This document shows, one piece after another, positions 54,324 to 63,740 of a stretch of 64,000 bases of DNA (positions are counted from its first letter, which is position 1; each line of letters opens with the position of its first letter). The position numbers and the translations under genes were made by a program. Below the pieces are notes generated by a model. The model was not told the origin of the DNA, did no database searches, and saw only the letters and a program-made list of their open reading frames with translations. The stretch lies in contig JBGTKP010000049.1 in NCBI GenBank assembly GCA_041744575.1, positions 1-64,000 on the forward strand. The letters run 5' to 3'. This DNA is from JTS-RE37 sp041744575 (GTDB lineage Bacteria; Bacteroidota; Bacteroidia; Flavobacteriales; Flavobacteriaceae).

Positions 54324-55118
54324 ATGAAAAAATTATTCTCCTTCCTGGCCATGGCTGGGCTATTTGTAATAAGTACAAATACGGTAAGCGCAAAAGCGAA
54401 TGCAATAGTTACAAACATGTCCACAAGCCTGGTCTCTGCAACAATCATGCTTCAGGATGAGGCCGCAGCTGCACCTGAGGAATCTGATAAAGGATTTACT
54501 CAGGTCCTGAAAGAGCAGTTTATACAGGGGGGTGCCGGATTTATGGGAATTGTATTGCTTTGTTTGATCCTGGGCCTGGCAGTTGCTATCGAAAGGATCA
54601 TTTACCTAAACCTGGCAAGTACCAACACCACTAAGTTGAAGCAGCAGGTTGAGGACGCGCTCGCCTCCGGAGGCGTGGAAGCGGCCAAAGAAGTTTGCCG
54701 CAACACCAAGGGTCCTGTGGCCTCTATTTACTATCAGGGCCTGGACAGGGCCGGAGAGAGTATTGAATCTGCCGAAAAGGCGGTGGTTGCCTATGGCGGT
54801 GTACAAATGGGCCAGTTGGAGAAAAATGTTTCCTGGCTGTCACTTTTTATTGCAGTAGCGCCAATGCTTGGGTTCATGGGTACGGTAATTGGTATGATCC
54901 AGGCCTTCCAGAAGATCAGTGCGGTAGGTAACCTGAGCGCCTCTCTGATTGCAGGTGATATACAGGTAGCGTTATTGACTACCGTATTTGGTCTGATCAC
55001 AGCGATCATCCTTCAGATATTCTATAACTACATCATCGCAAAAATAGACAGTATTGTTAATGATATGGAGGATTCTTCCATCGTCCTGATCGACATGCTG
55101 GTAGATCACAAAAAGTAA
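54324..55118 (+). CDS. exbB: ExbB/TolQ/MotA proton channel family protein
   Basis: Forms the inner-membrane proton channel that energises TonB-dependent uptake or a related motor. From ATG 54324 the protein has 264 residues: an N-terminal signal-like helix followed by an alanine/glutamate-rich periplasmic stretch, a membrane helix at about 72-92 (GFMGIVLLCLILGLAVAIER), a cytoplasmic loop, and the two-helix MotA/TolQ domain. The last contains LSLFIAVAPMLGFMGTVIGM and VALLTTVFGLITAIILQ. The extra N-terminal segment is common in Bacteroidota versions. It opens the operon with the membrane protein and two ExbD genes. Confidence 0.93.
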   Translation: MKKLFSFLAMAGLFVISTNTVSAKANAIVTNMSTSLVSATIMLQDEAAAAPEESDKGFTQVLKEQFIQGGAGFMGIVLLCLILGLAVAIERIIYLNLASTNTTKLKQQVEDALASGGVEAAKEVCRNTKGPVASIYYQGLDRAGESIESAEKAVVAYGGVQMGQLEKNVSWLSLFIAVAPMLGFMGTVIGMIQAFQKISAVGNLSASLIAGDIQVALLTTVFGLITAIILQIFYNYIIAKIDSIVNDMEDSSIVLIDMLVDHKK

Positions 55119-55148
55119 TTCAGACACTTAATATAATACAAAAGCATT

Positions 55149-55592
55149 ATGCATAAAATAGTTAAAATAATACTGGTTGTATTGGGTGTGATCGGTGCCG
55201 TATTGTGGTTTCAGTTACCCGGCGGGGATGTCCCACCCGGAGAAGCTGCGCAGAGCACAGCAATGAACTTTATGTTCATCATAACCTATATCCTATTGGG
55301 AATAGCGATCGTAGTAAGCCTATTCTACGCCCTGATGCATCTGTTCTCCAGCCCTCAGAGTATTAAGAAAGCCATATTTATCCTGATCGGCCTGGTAGTG
55401 GTTGTTGGGATTTCCTATGTGCTTTCTGATGGAGCTGATGGCACTGCTGAGGAGATGACCCGTAGAGGGGTGGCAACCACTGAGAGTACCGTCAAGAAAA
55501 TTGGAATGGGCCTCAATGTGTTTTTTATCCTCACAGTCGTTGCCGTCGGGGCAATGTTATGGGGAGGTGTTAAGAAAATGACGAACAGATAA
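55149..55592 (+). CDS. Three-helix membrane protein of the exbB operon
   Basis: The 147-residue protein has four hydrophobic segments, at least three spanning: IVKIILVVLGVIGAVLWF, FMFIITYILLGIAIVVSLFY, IKKAIFILIGLVVVVGISY and LNVFFILTVVAVGAMLWGGV. A periplasmic loop lies after the first. It is 31 bases after exbB and 11 before the first exbD, so it belongs to the same complex or its assembly. No named family was recognised; similar unnamed proteins are expected in this operon position in Flavobacteriaceae. Confidence 0.8.
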   Translation: MHKIVKIILVVLGVIGAVLWFQLPGGDVPPGEAAQSTAMNFMFIITYILLGIAIVVSLFYALMHLFSSPQSIKKAIFILIGLVVVVGISYVLSDGADGTAEEMTRRGVATTESTVKKIGMGLNVFFILTVVAVGAMLWGGVKKMTNR

Positions 55593-55602
55593 ATAAAATT
55601 TT

Positions 55603-56226
55603 ATGCCAAGAAGAGGAGCACCACCGGAAGTTAATGCAGGATCTATGGCGGATATCGCATTCCTCCTGCTCATATTTTTCCTGGTCACAACCACCATTGA
55701 AACCGATGCAGGGCTGGACCGGATGTTACCACCCATTGAGCCGCCCGAAGAGGATGTAATTATAAGACAGAAAAATATTTTTACTGTAAACATCAACAAA
55801 GGTGGACAGTTGCTGGTAGAAGAAGAACTGACAAACCTGAAGGATCTGCGCTCAAGAGCCGTTGCATTTCTTGACAATGGAGGTGCTCCTTCCGGGGATC
55901 CACTCTATTGCAATTACTGCAAAGGAAAAAGAGATCCCGAATCATCGGACAACCCGGACAAAGCGATTATTTCGTTGAAGAATGACAGGGAAACCAAGTA
56001 TTCTACTTATATAACCGTTCAGAATGAACTGGTGGGGGCTTATAACGATCTAAGGAACCGCGAAGCTCAGCGCCTCTATAAGCGAAATTTTACTGACATG
56101 GAGGCAGAATTCCTGAATCCTGAAACTCCCTCCAGTATTCGGGAAGAATTAAAGGACAAAGTAATAAAGATACAGAACCTGTTCCCACAAAAGTTATCTG
56201 AAGCGGAAACCTCTGCCACCGAATAA
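55603..56226 (+). CDS. exbD: ExbD/TolR biopolymer transport protein (long form)
   Basis: The 207-residue protein has the ExbD start PRRGAPPEVNAGSMADIAFL with the aspartate that faces the proton channel in the single membrane helix, followed by a periplasmic domain. The domain is longer than usual (about 170 residues) and has two cysteines (YCNYCKGKRDP) in an insertion. It probably pairs with the shorter ExbD encoded next, giving a hetero-oligomeric channel rod. Confidence 0.92.
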   Translation: MPRRGAPPEVNAGSMADIAFLLLIFFLVTTTIETDAGLDRMLPPIEPPEEDVIIRQKNIFTVNINKGGQLLVEEELTNLKDLRSRAVAFLDNGGAPSGDPLYCNYCKGKRDPESSDNPDKAIISLKNDRETKYSTYITVQNELVGAYNDLRNREAQRLYKRNFTDMEAEFLNPETPSSIREELKDKVIKIQNLFPQKLSEAETSATE

Positions 56227-56246
56227 AAGAACCAAAAAAAGAAGCT

Positions 56247-56729
56247 ATGTCGAAATTTAACAAGAAAAAAGATGCCGCCCTGCCAGCAGTGAATACTGCG
56301 TCCCTGCCGGACATTGTATTTATGCTCTTATTCTTCTTTATGACGGTAACGGTGATGAAGGACAGTACCATCAAAGTGGAAAATACACTGCCCTATGCCT
56401 CCGAAACCAAAAAACTGGAAAAGAAGGACAGGGTTTTATATATCTACGTTGGCAAACCGACCAGTGAATATCAGAAGGTCTATGGCACTGAGCCCAAGAT
56501 CCAACTGAATGACAAATATGCCAATGTATCGGAAGTTGGGGATTTCATTCTTCAGGAACGGGCCAAGAAACCACAGGAATTGCAGAATGTACTCACCACT
56601 GCTCTGAAAGTGGATAAGGAAGCCAACATGGGCTTACTTTCGGATATTAAATTCCAGTTGCGAAAGGTGAATGCCCTGAAGGTGAATTATACAACGTATG
56701 AGGGTGATGCTTTCAGGAATCTGGAGTAA
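56247..56729 (+). CDS. exbD: ExbD/TolR biopolymer transport protein (short form)
   Basis: The 160-residue ExbD has the basic N terminus KFNKKKDAALPAVNTASLPD, where the last residue is the channel aspartate. One membrane helix (IVFMLLFFFMTVTVM) and a periplasmic domain of about 120 residues follow. It begins 21 bases after the longer ExbD and is the last gene before a strong terminator. Two non-identical ExbD genes in one operon are usual in Bacteroidota. Confidence 0.93.
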   Translation: MSKFNKKKDAALPAVNTASLPDIVFMLLFFFMTVTVMKDSTIKVENTLPYASETKKLEKKDRVLYIYVGKPTSEYQKVYGTEPKIQLNDKYANVSEVGDFILQERAKKPQELQNVLTTALKVDKEANMGLLSDIKFQLRKVNALKVNYTTYEGDAFRNLE

Positions 56730-56760
56730 GCAGGACCGTTACATTTAAAACGCACCGCAT

Positions 56761-56801
56761 AAAAAAAGACGCTTCAAATACCTTTTGAAGCGTCTTTTTT
56801 T
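56761..56801 (+). terminator. Rho-independent terminator of the exbB-exbD operon
   Basis: A perfect 18-base inverted repeat (AAAAAAAGACGCTTCAAA at 56761-56778, complement at 56784-56801) with a 5-base loop; the complement ends in a T run. It lies 31 bases after the last exbD stop and works in both directions. Confidence 0.92.
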
Positions 56802-56830
56802 ATGCTTAATTCTTCATACCTTTATTCCCT

Positions 56831-57520
56831 ATGGTGCGCCTGGTAGTTCTCGTAATGTTCCTTTATTACGCTGGTGTTTTTGCCCAGACAGACACCACCC
56901 GGACCAGCTCCGATCCCCGCTATCTGGAAGATCAGTTTTATATCGGCCTTACCTATAACTTCCTTCTGAACAAACCGACTCAGGTAAACCAAAGAAATCT
57001 ATCCTATGGACTAATGACCGGATTTATCAAGGATTTCCCCTTTAATGCTCGCAGAAACCTGGCCATCGGAATTGGCCTTGGTTACGCCCTCAATGCCTAT
57101 TATACCAATCTGGCCGTAACGCCTTCCGGGGATTCTTTCCTTTATACCCCACTGACAGATAACAATTCATACAAGAGAAACAAAGTTGAAACCCATATGC
57201 TGGAACTTCCCATTGAATTCAGATGGCGAAACTCTACAGCTGCTGAATACAGATTCTGGAGAATCTATACAGGTGTGAAATTGGGGTATGTTGTGGGAGG
57301 ACGATCAAAGTTAGTAGGCAACTCGGATAAAGACTCCTTTTACAATACAGAGATTAAAAACTTCCATTACGGGCTCATCATGAATTTCGGATTCAACACC
57401 TTCAATGTCCATGCCTATTACGCCCTCAATGATCTCTTTGAATCCGGAACCACCACCGTAACAGGCGATCCGGTAGGGTTTACACCATTAAGGGTAGGCA
57501 TTATCTTCTATATTCTATAA
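56831..57520 (+). CDS. PorT-like outer-membrane beta-barrel protein
   Basis: The 229-residue protein has a short signal peptide (MVRLVVLVMFLYYAGVFAQ) and then aromatic, glycine-rich strands (IGLTYNFLLNKP, AIGIGLGYALNAYY, MLELPIEFRWRN, VKLGYVVGGRS) ending in LRVGIIFYIL. The strand MLELPIEFRW is characteristic of the PorT/porin-like barrel family. PorT is needed for type IX secretion in Bacteroidota, but close paralogues have other roles, so that role is only possible. It follows the exb operon terminator and probably has its own promoter. Confidence 0.75.
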   Translation: MVRLVVLVMFLYYAGVFAQTDTTRTSSDPRYLEDQFYIGLTYNFLLNKPTQVNQRNLSYGLMTGFIKDFPFNARRNLAIGIGLGYALNAYYTNLAVTPSGDSFLYTPLTDNNSYKRNKVETHMLELPIEFRWRNSTAAEYRFWRIYTGVKLGYVVGGRSKLVGNSDKDSFYNTEIKNFHYGLIMNFGFNTFNVHAYYALNDLFESGTTTVTGDPVGFTPLRVGIIFYIL

Positions 57521-57551
57521 CCTGCGGTATTTCGGTTCCCGGATCTATCCG

Positions 57552-58157
57552 TTACAACCAGAACTGTATGGTAAGCAATTGCGAAATGAAACCAATCAAA
57601 AATCCAATGAGCATCTCTGCCCTGGAGTGAATTTTAAGGTAAAGCGTTGCAGTTGCAGCCAATCCTGATGCGATCGTCCAAAGGCCGATGGCAATGGTAA
57701 TATTGATTTCAAAATGTATGCTCAGGGCTATCAGAAACATCAGAAGACTCCCCATGCCCGCAAGATGCAGGCTGCTCTTATATTTGAGGATCACCAGCAA
57801 GAGGCATGCGGCGGCGGAAGAAATTAGACCGACAAAAAAATAATACAACTCAATTGTATAATTGGTCGGAAGTACTTTGACTACCACCGTTGTCAGCAAT
57901 ATAATTCCTATGATTAGGGGATAAATACGATCAGTCAGGGAGGGTAGAAAAACGGAACTTATAACCCCCAGGTTTTTCAGGATGAGGATACAGATGAGAG
58001 GGATGATCACGGTCAGTATGAATACTGGAAGAATATTTCCTGCCTGCAATTCTGCGGGGCTGTATTTGGGAGTTATCAGGAAATAGGTAACGGTTCCGGC
58101 AATAGGGATAAGAATGGGATGTAAGATGAAGGACACAAATCTAAAGAAGGATTTCAT
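57552..58157 (-). CDS. Multi-pass membrane protein, PAP2-like C terminus
   Basis: The 201-residue protein has about seven hydrophobic helices. The last part, HSRAEMLIGFLIGF, recalls the S-R-x-x-x-x-x-H/G-F-x-x-G end of PAP2-type phosphatases, but the lysine/arginine and second histidine motifs of that family are not seen. The enzyme call is therefore weak. Its start overlaps the stop codon of rpoN by one base, so it is translated from the rpoN message. Confidence 0.75.
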   Translation of the reverse strand: MKSFFRFVSFILHPILIPIAGTVTYFLITPKYSPAELQAGNILPVFILTVIIPLICILILKNLGVISSVFLPSLTDRIYPLIIGIILLTTVVVKVLPTNYTIELYYFFVGLISSAAACLLLVILKYKSSLHLAGMGSLLMFLIALSIHFEINITIAIGLWTIASGLAATATLYLKIHSRAEMLIGFLIGFISQLLTIQFWL

Positions 58158-59617
58158 TATATCTCCTTTCTCAGGCGCGCCACGGAGATACCCAGTTGCT
58201 CCCTGTATTTAGCCACGGTCCGTCGCGCGATCGGATATCCTTTTTCTTTTAAAATGGCCGCAAGCCTGTCATCCGTAAGAGGTCTCCTTTTTTCTTCATC
58301 GGCAATCACGGTTTCAAGGATCTTCTTGATCTCTTTGGTGGATACATCCTCGCCTTGTTCGTTCTTCATGGACTCAGAAAAATATTCCTTGATAAGCTTT
58401 GTGCCGTAGGGAGTGTCTACATATTTGCTATTGGCTACCCTGGATACGGTAGAAACGTCCATGTCTATGGCATCGGCAATGTCTTTCAGGATCATTGGCC
58501 GCAATTTGCGCTCATCCCCGCTCAGGAAATATTCCTGCTGATAGTGCATGATGGCATCCATGGTAATAAACAATGTCTGTTGTCGCTGTTTGATGGCATC
58601 GATAAACCACTTGGCAGCGTCAAGCTTTTGTTTTATGAACAGCACGGCGTCTTTTTGGGACCTCGATTTTTCACGGGCATTTTTGTAGCCTTCAAGCATA
58701 TTATTGTATTCCCGGGAAATATGCAGTTCCGGGGCATTTCTTCCATTAAGGCTCAACTCCAGCTCCCCTTCCACAATCCGAATGGAAAAATCCGGGACAA
58801 TGTGCTCGATCACTTTATTGCTTCCGGCATAAGAACCCCCTGGTTTGGGATTCAACTTTTCAATCTCGTGAATGGCTTCCTTTAGTTCCTCTTCGGTGAC
58901 ATTATGCTTCTGAATGAGCTTTTTATAGTGCTTCTTGGTAAACTGATCAAAGGATTTTGCCAGAAGCTCTTTGGCCAGTTCCACTGCCGGGCTCTGTTCT
59001 TTTTTCTTTAGCTGAATGATAAGGCACTCCCCCAAAGACCTGGCGGCAACACCTGGAGGATCAAGATCCTGTACAATTTTTAAGATTTTCTCAATATCAG
59101 CTTCCTCCACATAGATGTTCTGGGTAAAAGCAAGATCGTCCGTAATATCGGGCAGGGGCCTTCTGAGATAACCGCTCTCATCGACACTTCCGACAAGAAA
59201 TTCTGCGATTGCCCATTCCTGGTCATCCAGGTATTCGGTATTAAGTTGACTCAGCAGGTACTGATTAAATGATATTCCGGCAGCATAAGGAACACTTTTT
59301 TCCTCATCGTCTGAGCTGTAGTTATTACTTCTTGTACGGTAGTCCGGAACTTCATCATCACTCAGATAGTCATCTATATTAATATCTTCCGCGTTGATCG
59401 ACTCACTGTCATTGTCTCCTTCATAGGAATTGTCTTCAAACTCATCCTCCATCATATCACTGTCCTCTTTTCCACTCTCCAGGGCGGGATTCTCTTCAAG
59501 CTCCTGCTTGAGCCGCTGTTCAAATGCCTGTGTGGGCAATTGGATCAACTTCATCAGCTGAATCTGCTGAGGGGATAGCTTTTGTGATAATTTGAACTGT
59601 AAATGTTGCTTGAGCAT
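58157..59617 (-). CDS. rpoN: RNA polymerase sigma-54 factor
   Basis: The 486-residue protein has the sigma-54 layout. A glutamine/leucine-rich region I (LKQHLQFKLSQKLSPQQIQL) contacts activators, a strongly acidic region II spans about 50-110, and the core-binding domain covers about 120-310. A helix-turn-helix region (MDVSTVSRVANSKYVDTPYG) and the RpoN box ARRTVAKYRE near the C terminus bind the -24/-12 promoter. It needs an AAA+ activator; none is in the window. The membrane protein gene follows with a one-base overlap, and asnS lies upstream on the same strand after 45 bases. Confidence 0.97.
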   Translation of the reverse strand: MLKQHLQFKLSQKLSPQQIQLMKLIQLPTQAFEQRLKQELEENPALESGKEDSDMMEDEFEDNSYEGDNDSESINAEDINIDDYLSDDEVPDYRTRSNNYSSDDEEKSVPYAAGISFNQYLLSQLNTEYLDDQEWAIAEFLVGSVDESGYLRRPLPDITDDLAFTQNIYVEEADIEKILKIVQDLDPPGVAARSLGECLIIQLKKKEQSPAVELAKELLAKSFDQFTKKHYKKLIQKHNVTEEELKEAIHEIEKLNPKPGGSYAGSNKVIEHIVPDFSIRIVEGELELSLNGRNAPELHISREYNNMLEGYKNAREKSRSQKDAVLFIKQKLDAAKWFIDAIKQRQQTLFITMDAIMHYQQEYFLSGDERKLRPMILKDIADAIDMDVSTVSRVANSKYVDTPYGTKLIKEYFSESMKNEQGEDVSTKEIKKILETVIADEEKRRPLTDDRLAAILKEKGYPIARRTVAKYREQLGISVARLRKEI

Positions 59618-59662
59618 GGGCTGCAGGACAGGTTCTAGGTGTATAAAGTTAAAGAATTCAAT

Positions 59663-61096
59663 TCAAAACGCGGCATTCTGCGGGGTACGTGGAAATGGGA
59701 TGACATCCCTGATATTGCCCATGCCTGTCGTAAATTGAACGAGCCTTTCAAAACCAAGACCAAATCCGCTGTGGACAGCTGTACCGAATTTTCGCAAGTC
59801 AAGATACCACCACAATTCCTTTTCATCAATGTCCAGGTCTGCGATTTTTTGCCTGAGAACTTCAAGGCGCTCTTCCCTTTGAGAGCCGCCGACAATTTCT
59901 CCGATCCCCGGAAAGAGGATGTCCATGGCGCGGACGGTTTTTCCGTCTTCATTCAGTCGCATATAAAACGCCTTGATCTTCGCGGGGTAATCAAATAAGA
60001 TAACGGGACTTTTGAAATGCTTCTCAACCAGGTACCTTTCGTGCTCACTTTGCAAATCCGCACCCCATTCTTCAATAGGATAAGTAAATTTTTTCTTTTT
60101 GTTCGGATTGCTGTGTTTCAAAATATCAATTGCTTCAGTATAGGTAAGTCTTTTAAATGGAGTTTCCGCCACAAACCTTATCTTATCCGTAAGAGCCATT
60201 TCACTGCGTTCATTCGCAGGTTTCGTTTTCTCCTCCTCCAGCAGTCTTTTTTCAAGGAACTGCAAATCTTCCTGACAATGTTCCAATAAATACTGCAGTA
60301 CTTTCTTAATAAAGTCTTCAGCGAGGTTCATATTATCGTAGAGGTCGTAAAAGGCCATCTCAGGTTCTATCATCCAGAATTCTGCCAGGTGCCTTGATGT
60401 ATTTGAATTTTCAGCCCGAAAAGTAGGTCCGAAAGTATATACTTTCCCAAGACCCATGGCATACGCTTCAGCCTCAAGCTGGCCGCTAACCGTCAAATTG
60501 GTTTCCTTCCCGAAAAAATCCAGTTTATAGTCCACTTCGCCGGCATCGTTCTTCGGTGGTTTTTTCATATCCAGGGTCGTGACGCGGAACATTTCACCCG
60601 CACCCTCCGCATCGGATCCGGTAATGATAGGGGCATGAAAATAAAAGAATCCCTGATTCTGAAAGTATTGATGGATCGCAAAAGACAAGGCCGACCTTAT
60701 CCTCATTACCGCGGCAAACGTATTTGTCCGTATGCGCAAATGAGCCTGCTCTCTTAGAAATTCCATGGAGTGCTTCTTCGGTTGAATGGGATAAGTGTCG
60801 GGATCGGCGGATCCGTGCAGGAGGAGCTCCTTTACCTGTATTTCTACTTTTTGACCCTGTCCGAGACTTTCCACTAAAATTCCTGAAACCCGTACAGCTG
60901 CCCCGGTGGTGATTTTTTTAAGAAGGTCTTCGTCAAATTCCTGAAAATTAAGGACACACTGAATGGTGTGGATGGTAGACCCGTCATTTATTGCGATGAA
61001 CCGGTTGCTCCTGAAAGTCCTTACCCAACCGTTAACCACGACTTCCTGCTCCTGGGGAGGGGATGCAAGCAGTTCCTTAACACTATGCATAGGCAA
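59663..61096 (-). CDS. asnS: Asparaginyl-tRNA synthetase
   Basis: Charges tRNA-Asn. The 477-residue class IIb enzyme has an N-terminal OB-fold anticodon domain (VNGWVRTFRSNRFIAINDGS). Its catalytic core has motif 2 FRAENSNTSRHLAEFWMIEP and motif 3 GFGLGFERLVQFTTGMGNIR, and it ends in the usual RDVIPFPRTPQNAAF. A second ATG lies two codons into the frame. It is upstream of rpoN on the same strand. It replaces the need for Asp/Glu amidotransferase-made Asn-tRNA. Confidence 0.97.
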   Translation of the reverse strand: MPMHSVKELLASPPQEQEVVVNGWVRTFRSNRFIAINDGSTIHTIQCVLNFQEFDEDLLKKITTGAAVRVSGILVESLGQGQKVEIQVKELLLHGSADPDTYPIQPKKHSMEFLREQAHLRIRTNTFAAVMRIRSALSFAIHQYFQNQGFFYFHAPIITGSDAEGAGEMFRVTTLDMKKPPKNDAGEVDYKLDFFGKETNLTVSGQLEAEAYAMGLGKVYTFGPTFRAENSNTSRHLAEFWMIEPEMAFYDLYDNMNLAEDFIKKVLQYLLEHCQEDLQFLEKRLLEEEKTKPANERSEMALTDKIRFVAETPFKRLTYTEAIDILKHSNPNKKKKFTYPIEEWGADLQSEHERYLVEKHFKSPVILFDYPAKIKAFYMRLNEDGKTVRAMDILFPGIGEIVGGSQREERLEVLRQKIADLDIDEKELWWYLDLRKFGTAVHSGFGLGFERLVQFTTGMGNIRDVIPFPRTPQNAAF

Positions 61097-61189
61097 CCTA
61101 TTCTAATTGTGAAAGGCAAAGATAACTTTTTGAGAAAAAATAGGCGTCTTTCGGGGTTGATTATTGATTGCGGCAATAATGAACAGCCA

Positions 61190-63589
61190 CTAGCCATCCT
61201 CCTTTTCCCCGGGCTCTTCCTGAGGCAGAATATCAATTTGAGGTTCCTTCAGGACCATTTTATTGGCGATGCTTCGCTCCAATGATAATAACAGGGAAGG
61301 AAGTAGAATGAGATTCGCCAGCATGGCGCATAGCAGGGTGACAGAAACCAGTGCGCCCAAAGCAACAGTGCCGCCAAAACTGGAAATGGTAAACACGGAA
61401 AATCCGAAGAACAATACAATGGACGTATAAAACATACTAACCCCGGTTTCGCGGAGGGCCGCATATACGGATTTTTGAATGCGCCATTGATTAACTGAGA
61501 GTTCCTGCCTGTACTTCGCCAGGAAATGGATGGTATCATCAACCGAAATCCCAAAAGCAATACTGAAGACCAAAATGGTGGAGGGTTTTATGGGAACACC
61601 AAAATAACCCATGACCCCGGCTGTAATAACCAAAGGCAATAAATTGGGAATCAATGAGACGACGATCATCCTGAACGATCGGAAAAGATAGGCCATAAAC
61701 AGGGCAATGAGACCGATAGCGAGTGCCAGGGACATCACCAGGTTTTTTACAAGGTATTTTGTGCCGTTCAGAAACAGGAGTGCTTTGCCGGTCATATAGA
61801 CTTTGTAATTCGAAGCGGGGAAAATCTTATCAAGGTTTTCCTGGAGCCTTTTCTCAATCTCCTCCATACGATCCGTTTTTACATCCCGCATAAAGGTGGT
61901 GATCCGTGCCACCTGTCCCGTAGTATCCACAAAGCTTTTAAGGAGGTTGCCATTGTCCTCAGATTTTCTGGCGATGTCCATGATAAAGGTATTTTCCTGG
62001 GCAGTGGGTAACTGGTAATACTTTGGAATACCGTTGTAATAAGCTTGTTTTGAATATTTTACAAGATTGACGATGGATAATGGTTCTGATAATTCCGGGA
62101 TGTCCGAAATGAGACTGCCTAATTCATTCATCTTCTTGAGCGTCGACGGCTTCATCACCCCGTTTTTCCGCTCAGTATCTATGACAATTTCGACAGGCAT
62201 GATCCCGTCAAACTCTTCCTCAAAAAATCGGATATCCCTGAAAAATTCAGTTTTCTTTGGCATGTCTTCAATGGGACTTCCGGAAATATTGATCTGATAA
62301 ATGCCTATAATCCCGAGCACAAGTAGCATCAGGGAAACTATGTAAACGGAAATTCGCCGGTCTCTCACAATGTGAACCATCCAGTTTACAAAGGTGTCAA
62401 TCCACTTTTTGTTAAGATGTTTCAGGTGCTTTGTTTTCGGGAGGGGCATAAAACTATAGACAATGGGGATGATCAGTAGGGATAAAACGAATATGCACAG
62501 AATATTGATCGAAGCCACAATTCCGAACTCTGTAAGGAGTTTACTGTCCGTAATAATAAAGGTTGCAAAACCTGAAGCTGTGGTAACATTGGTCATCAGG
62601 GTGGCATTACCTATTTTCGAGATAACACGCTGTAATGAAAGTGCCTGATTCCCGTGCTTTTGTACTTCCTGCTGATACTTATTGATGAGGAAAATGCAAT
62701 TGGGAATCCCAATAACGATGATCAGAGGAGGGATCAGTGCCGTGAGGACAGTGATTTCATACTGTAACAGACCCAAAAGACCAAAAGCCCACATGACGCC
62801 GATTATAACCACCAGCATTGAAATAAGGGTGGCTCTCAGGCTTCTGAAAAAAAAGAAGAACAACAGGGAGGTTACTAATAGTGCGGCGGTAATGAATTTA
62901 CCTATTTCATCTATGATGTTTTGCGAATTCATGGTACGGATATAGGGCATTCCGGAAATATGAACATCCAGGCCCGTCTCTCGCTCAAAATCCCGTACAA
63001 GTAGCCGGAGATCCTGCAGGATAAAATCTTTCCTTACCGAGGTGTTTACGATATCCTGATCCAGGTAAACCACCGTCCGTATGGTCTGGCTTTCTGAATT
63101 GTAAAGGAGGTGGTCATAAAAAGGCAGGTCATTGAACAAATGCGCTGTCAGGCTGTCAATCTCCTTCTTGCTGTCAGGCATGGATTTAAGGAAAGGTTGC
63201 AGGACGAACGCCTGAAGCGAATCATCTTTTACAAGTTCCTGGAGATTTTCCGTAGACAATACAAAATCGACTTCAGGAAAAGCCTGCAGTTGTTTACTCA
63301 GTCGGTTCCAGTGATTAAAGTTTTCAGGGCGGAACAACTTCGCATCTCTCACTCCAAGAACGACCGCGTTCCCTTCTTCTCCGAAAAGTTTCAGAAAGTT
63401 TTTATAATTCTGGTTAATGGGGTGGTCATCCGGCAAAAGGTTGGCCTCGGAATTGGAGAAGCGCATCTTGTCCCACTGAAATGCCATAAATACCGTAATC
63501 GCTATTATCCCAACCAGGATGCCAATCCTGTTGCGTAGAATGATCCTTGCGGTTTTGGCCCAAAATCCTGCTACCAGCTTGGCTGCCAT
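61190..63589 (-). CDS. RND superfamily (MMPL-type) exporter
   Basis: The 799-residue protein has the two-fold RND layout with 12 membrane helices and two large periplasmic loops (about 40-220 and 440-610). It shows DDHPINQNYKNFLKLFGEEG after helix 1, VVIGVMWAFGLLGLL, and FSIAFGISVDDTIHFLAKYR in helix 10 with the paired aspartates that carry protons. This fits the MMPL/HpnN-type lipid exporters rather than drug efflux pumps, and no membrane fusion partner is adjacent. The charged C-terminal tail is short. The next gene is divergent, 151 bases away. Confidence 0.92.
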   Translation of the reverse strand: MAAKLVAGFWAKTARIILRNRIGILVGIIAITVFMAFQWDKMRFSNSEANLLPDDHPINQNYKNFLKLFGEEGNAVVLGVRDAKLFRPENFNHWNRLSKQLQAFPEVDFVLSTENLQELVKDDSLQAFVLQPFLKSMPDSKKEIDSLTAHLFNDLPFYDHLLYNSESQTIRTVVYLDQDIVNTSVRKDFILQDLRLLVRDFERETGLDVHISGMPYIRTMNSQNIIDEIGKFITAALLVTSLLFFFFFRSLRATLISMLVVIIGVMWAFGLLGLLQYEITVLTALIPPLIIVIGIPNCIFLINKYQQEVQKHGNQALSLQRVISKIGNATLMTNVTTASGFATFIITDSKLLTEFGIVASINILCIFVLSLLIIPIVYSFMPLPKTKHLKHLNKKWIDTFVNWMVHIVRDRRISVYIVSLMLLVLGIIGIYQINISGSPIEDMPKKTEFFRDIRFFEEEFDGIMPVEIVIDTERKNGVMKPSTLKKMNELGSLISDIPELSEPLSIVNLVKYSKQAYYNGIPKYYQLPTAQENTFIMDIARKSEDNGNLLKSFVDTTGQVARITTFMRDVKTDRMEEIEKRLQENLDKIFPASNYKVYMTGKALLFLNGTKYLVKNLVMSLALAIGLIALFMAYLFRSFRMIVVSLIPNLLPLVITAGVMGYFGVPIKPSTILVFSIAFGISVDDTIHFLAKYRQELSVNQWRIQKSVYAALRETGVSMFYTSIVLFFGFSVFTISSFGGTVALGALVSVTLLCAMLANLILLPSLLLSLERSIANKMVLKEPQIDILPQEEPGEKEDG

Positions 63590-63740
63590 GCATTAATTTT
63601 TCGCAGTCAAAGGTAGATAATACGTGGCAGGGTTCCTAGTATGGCCATACCAAATAAAGAAGTTAAGTTTTATGAAAACATGCAAGGCCTTTCCCTGGCG
63701 ATAAAATGTGTAAATTAGGGTCAGTAATTATCGGCCGGTA

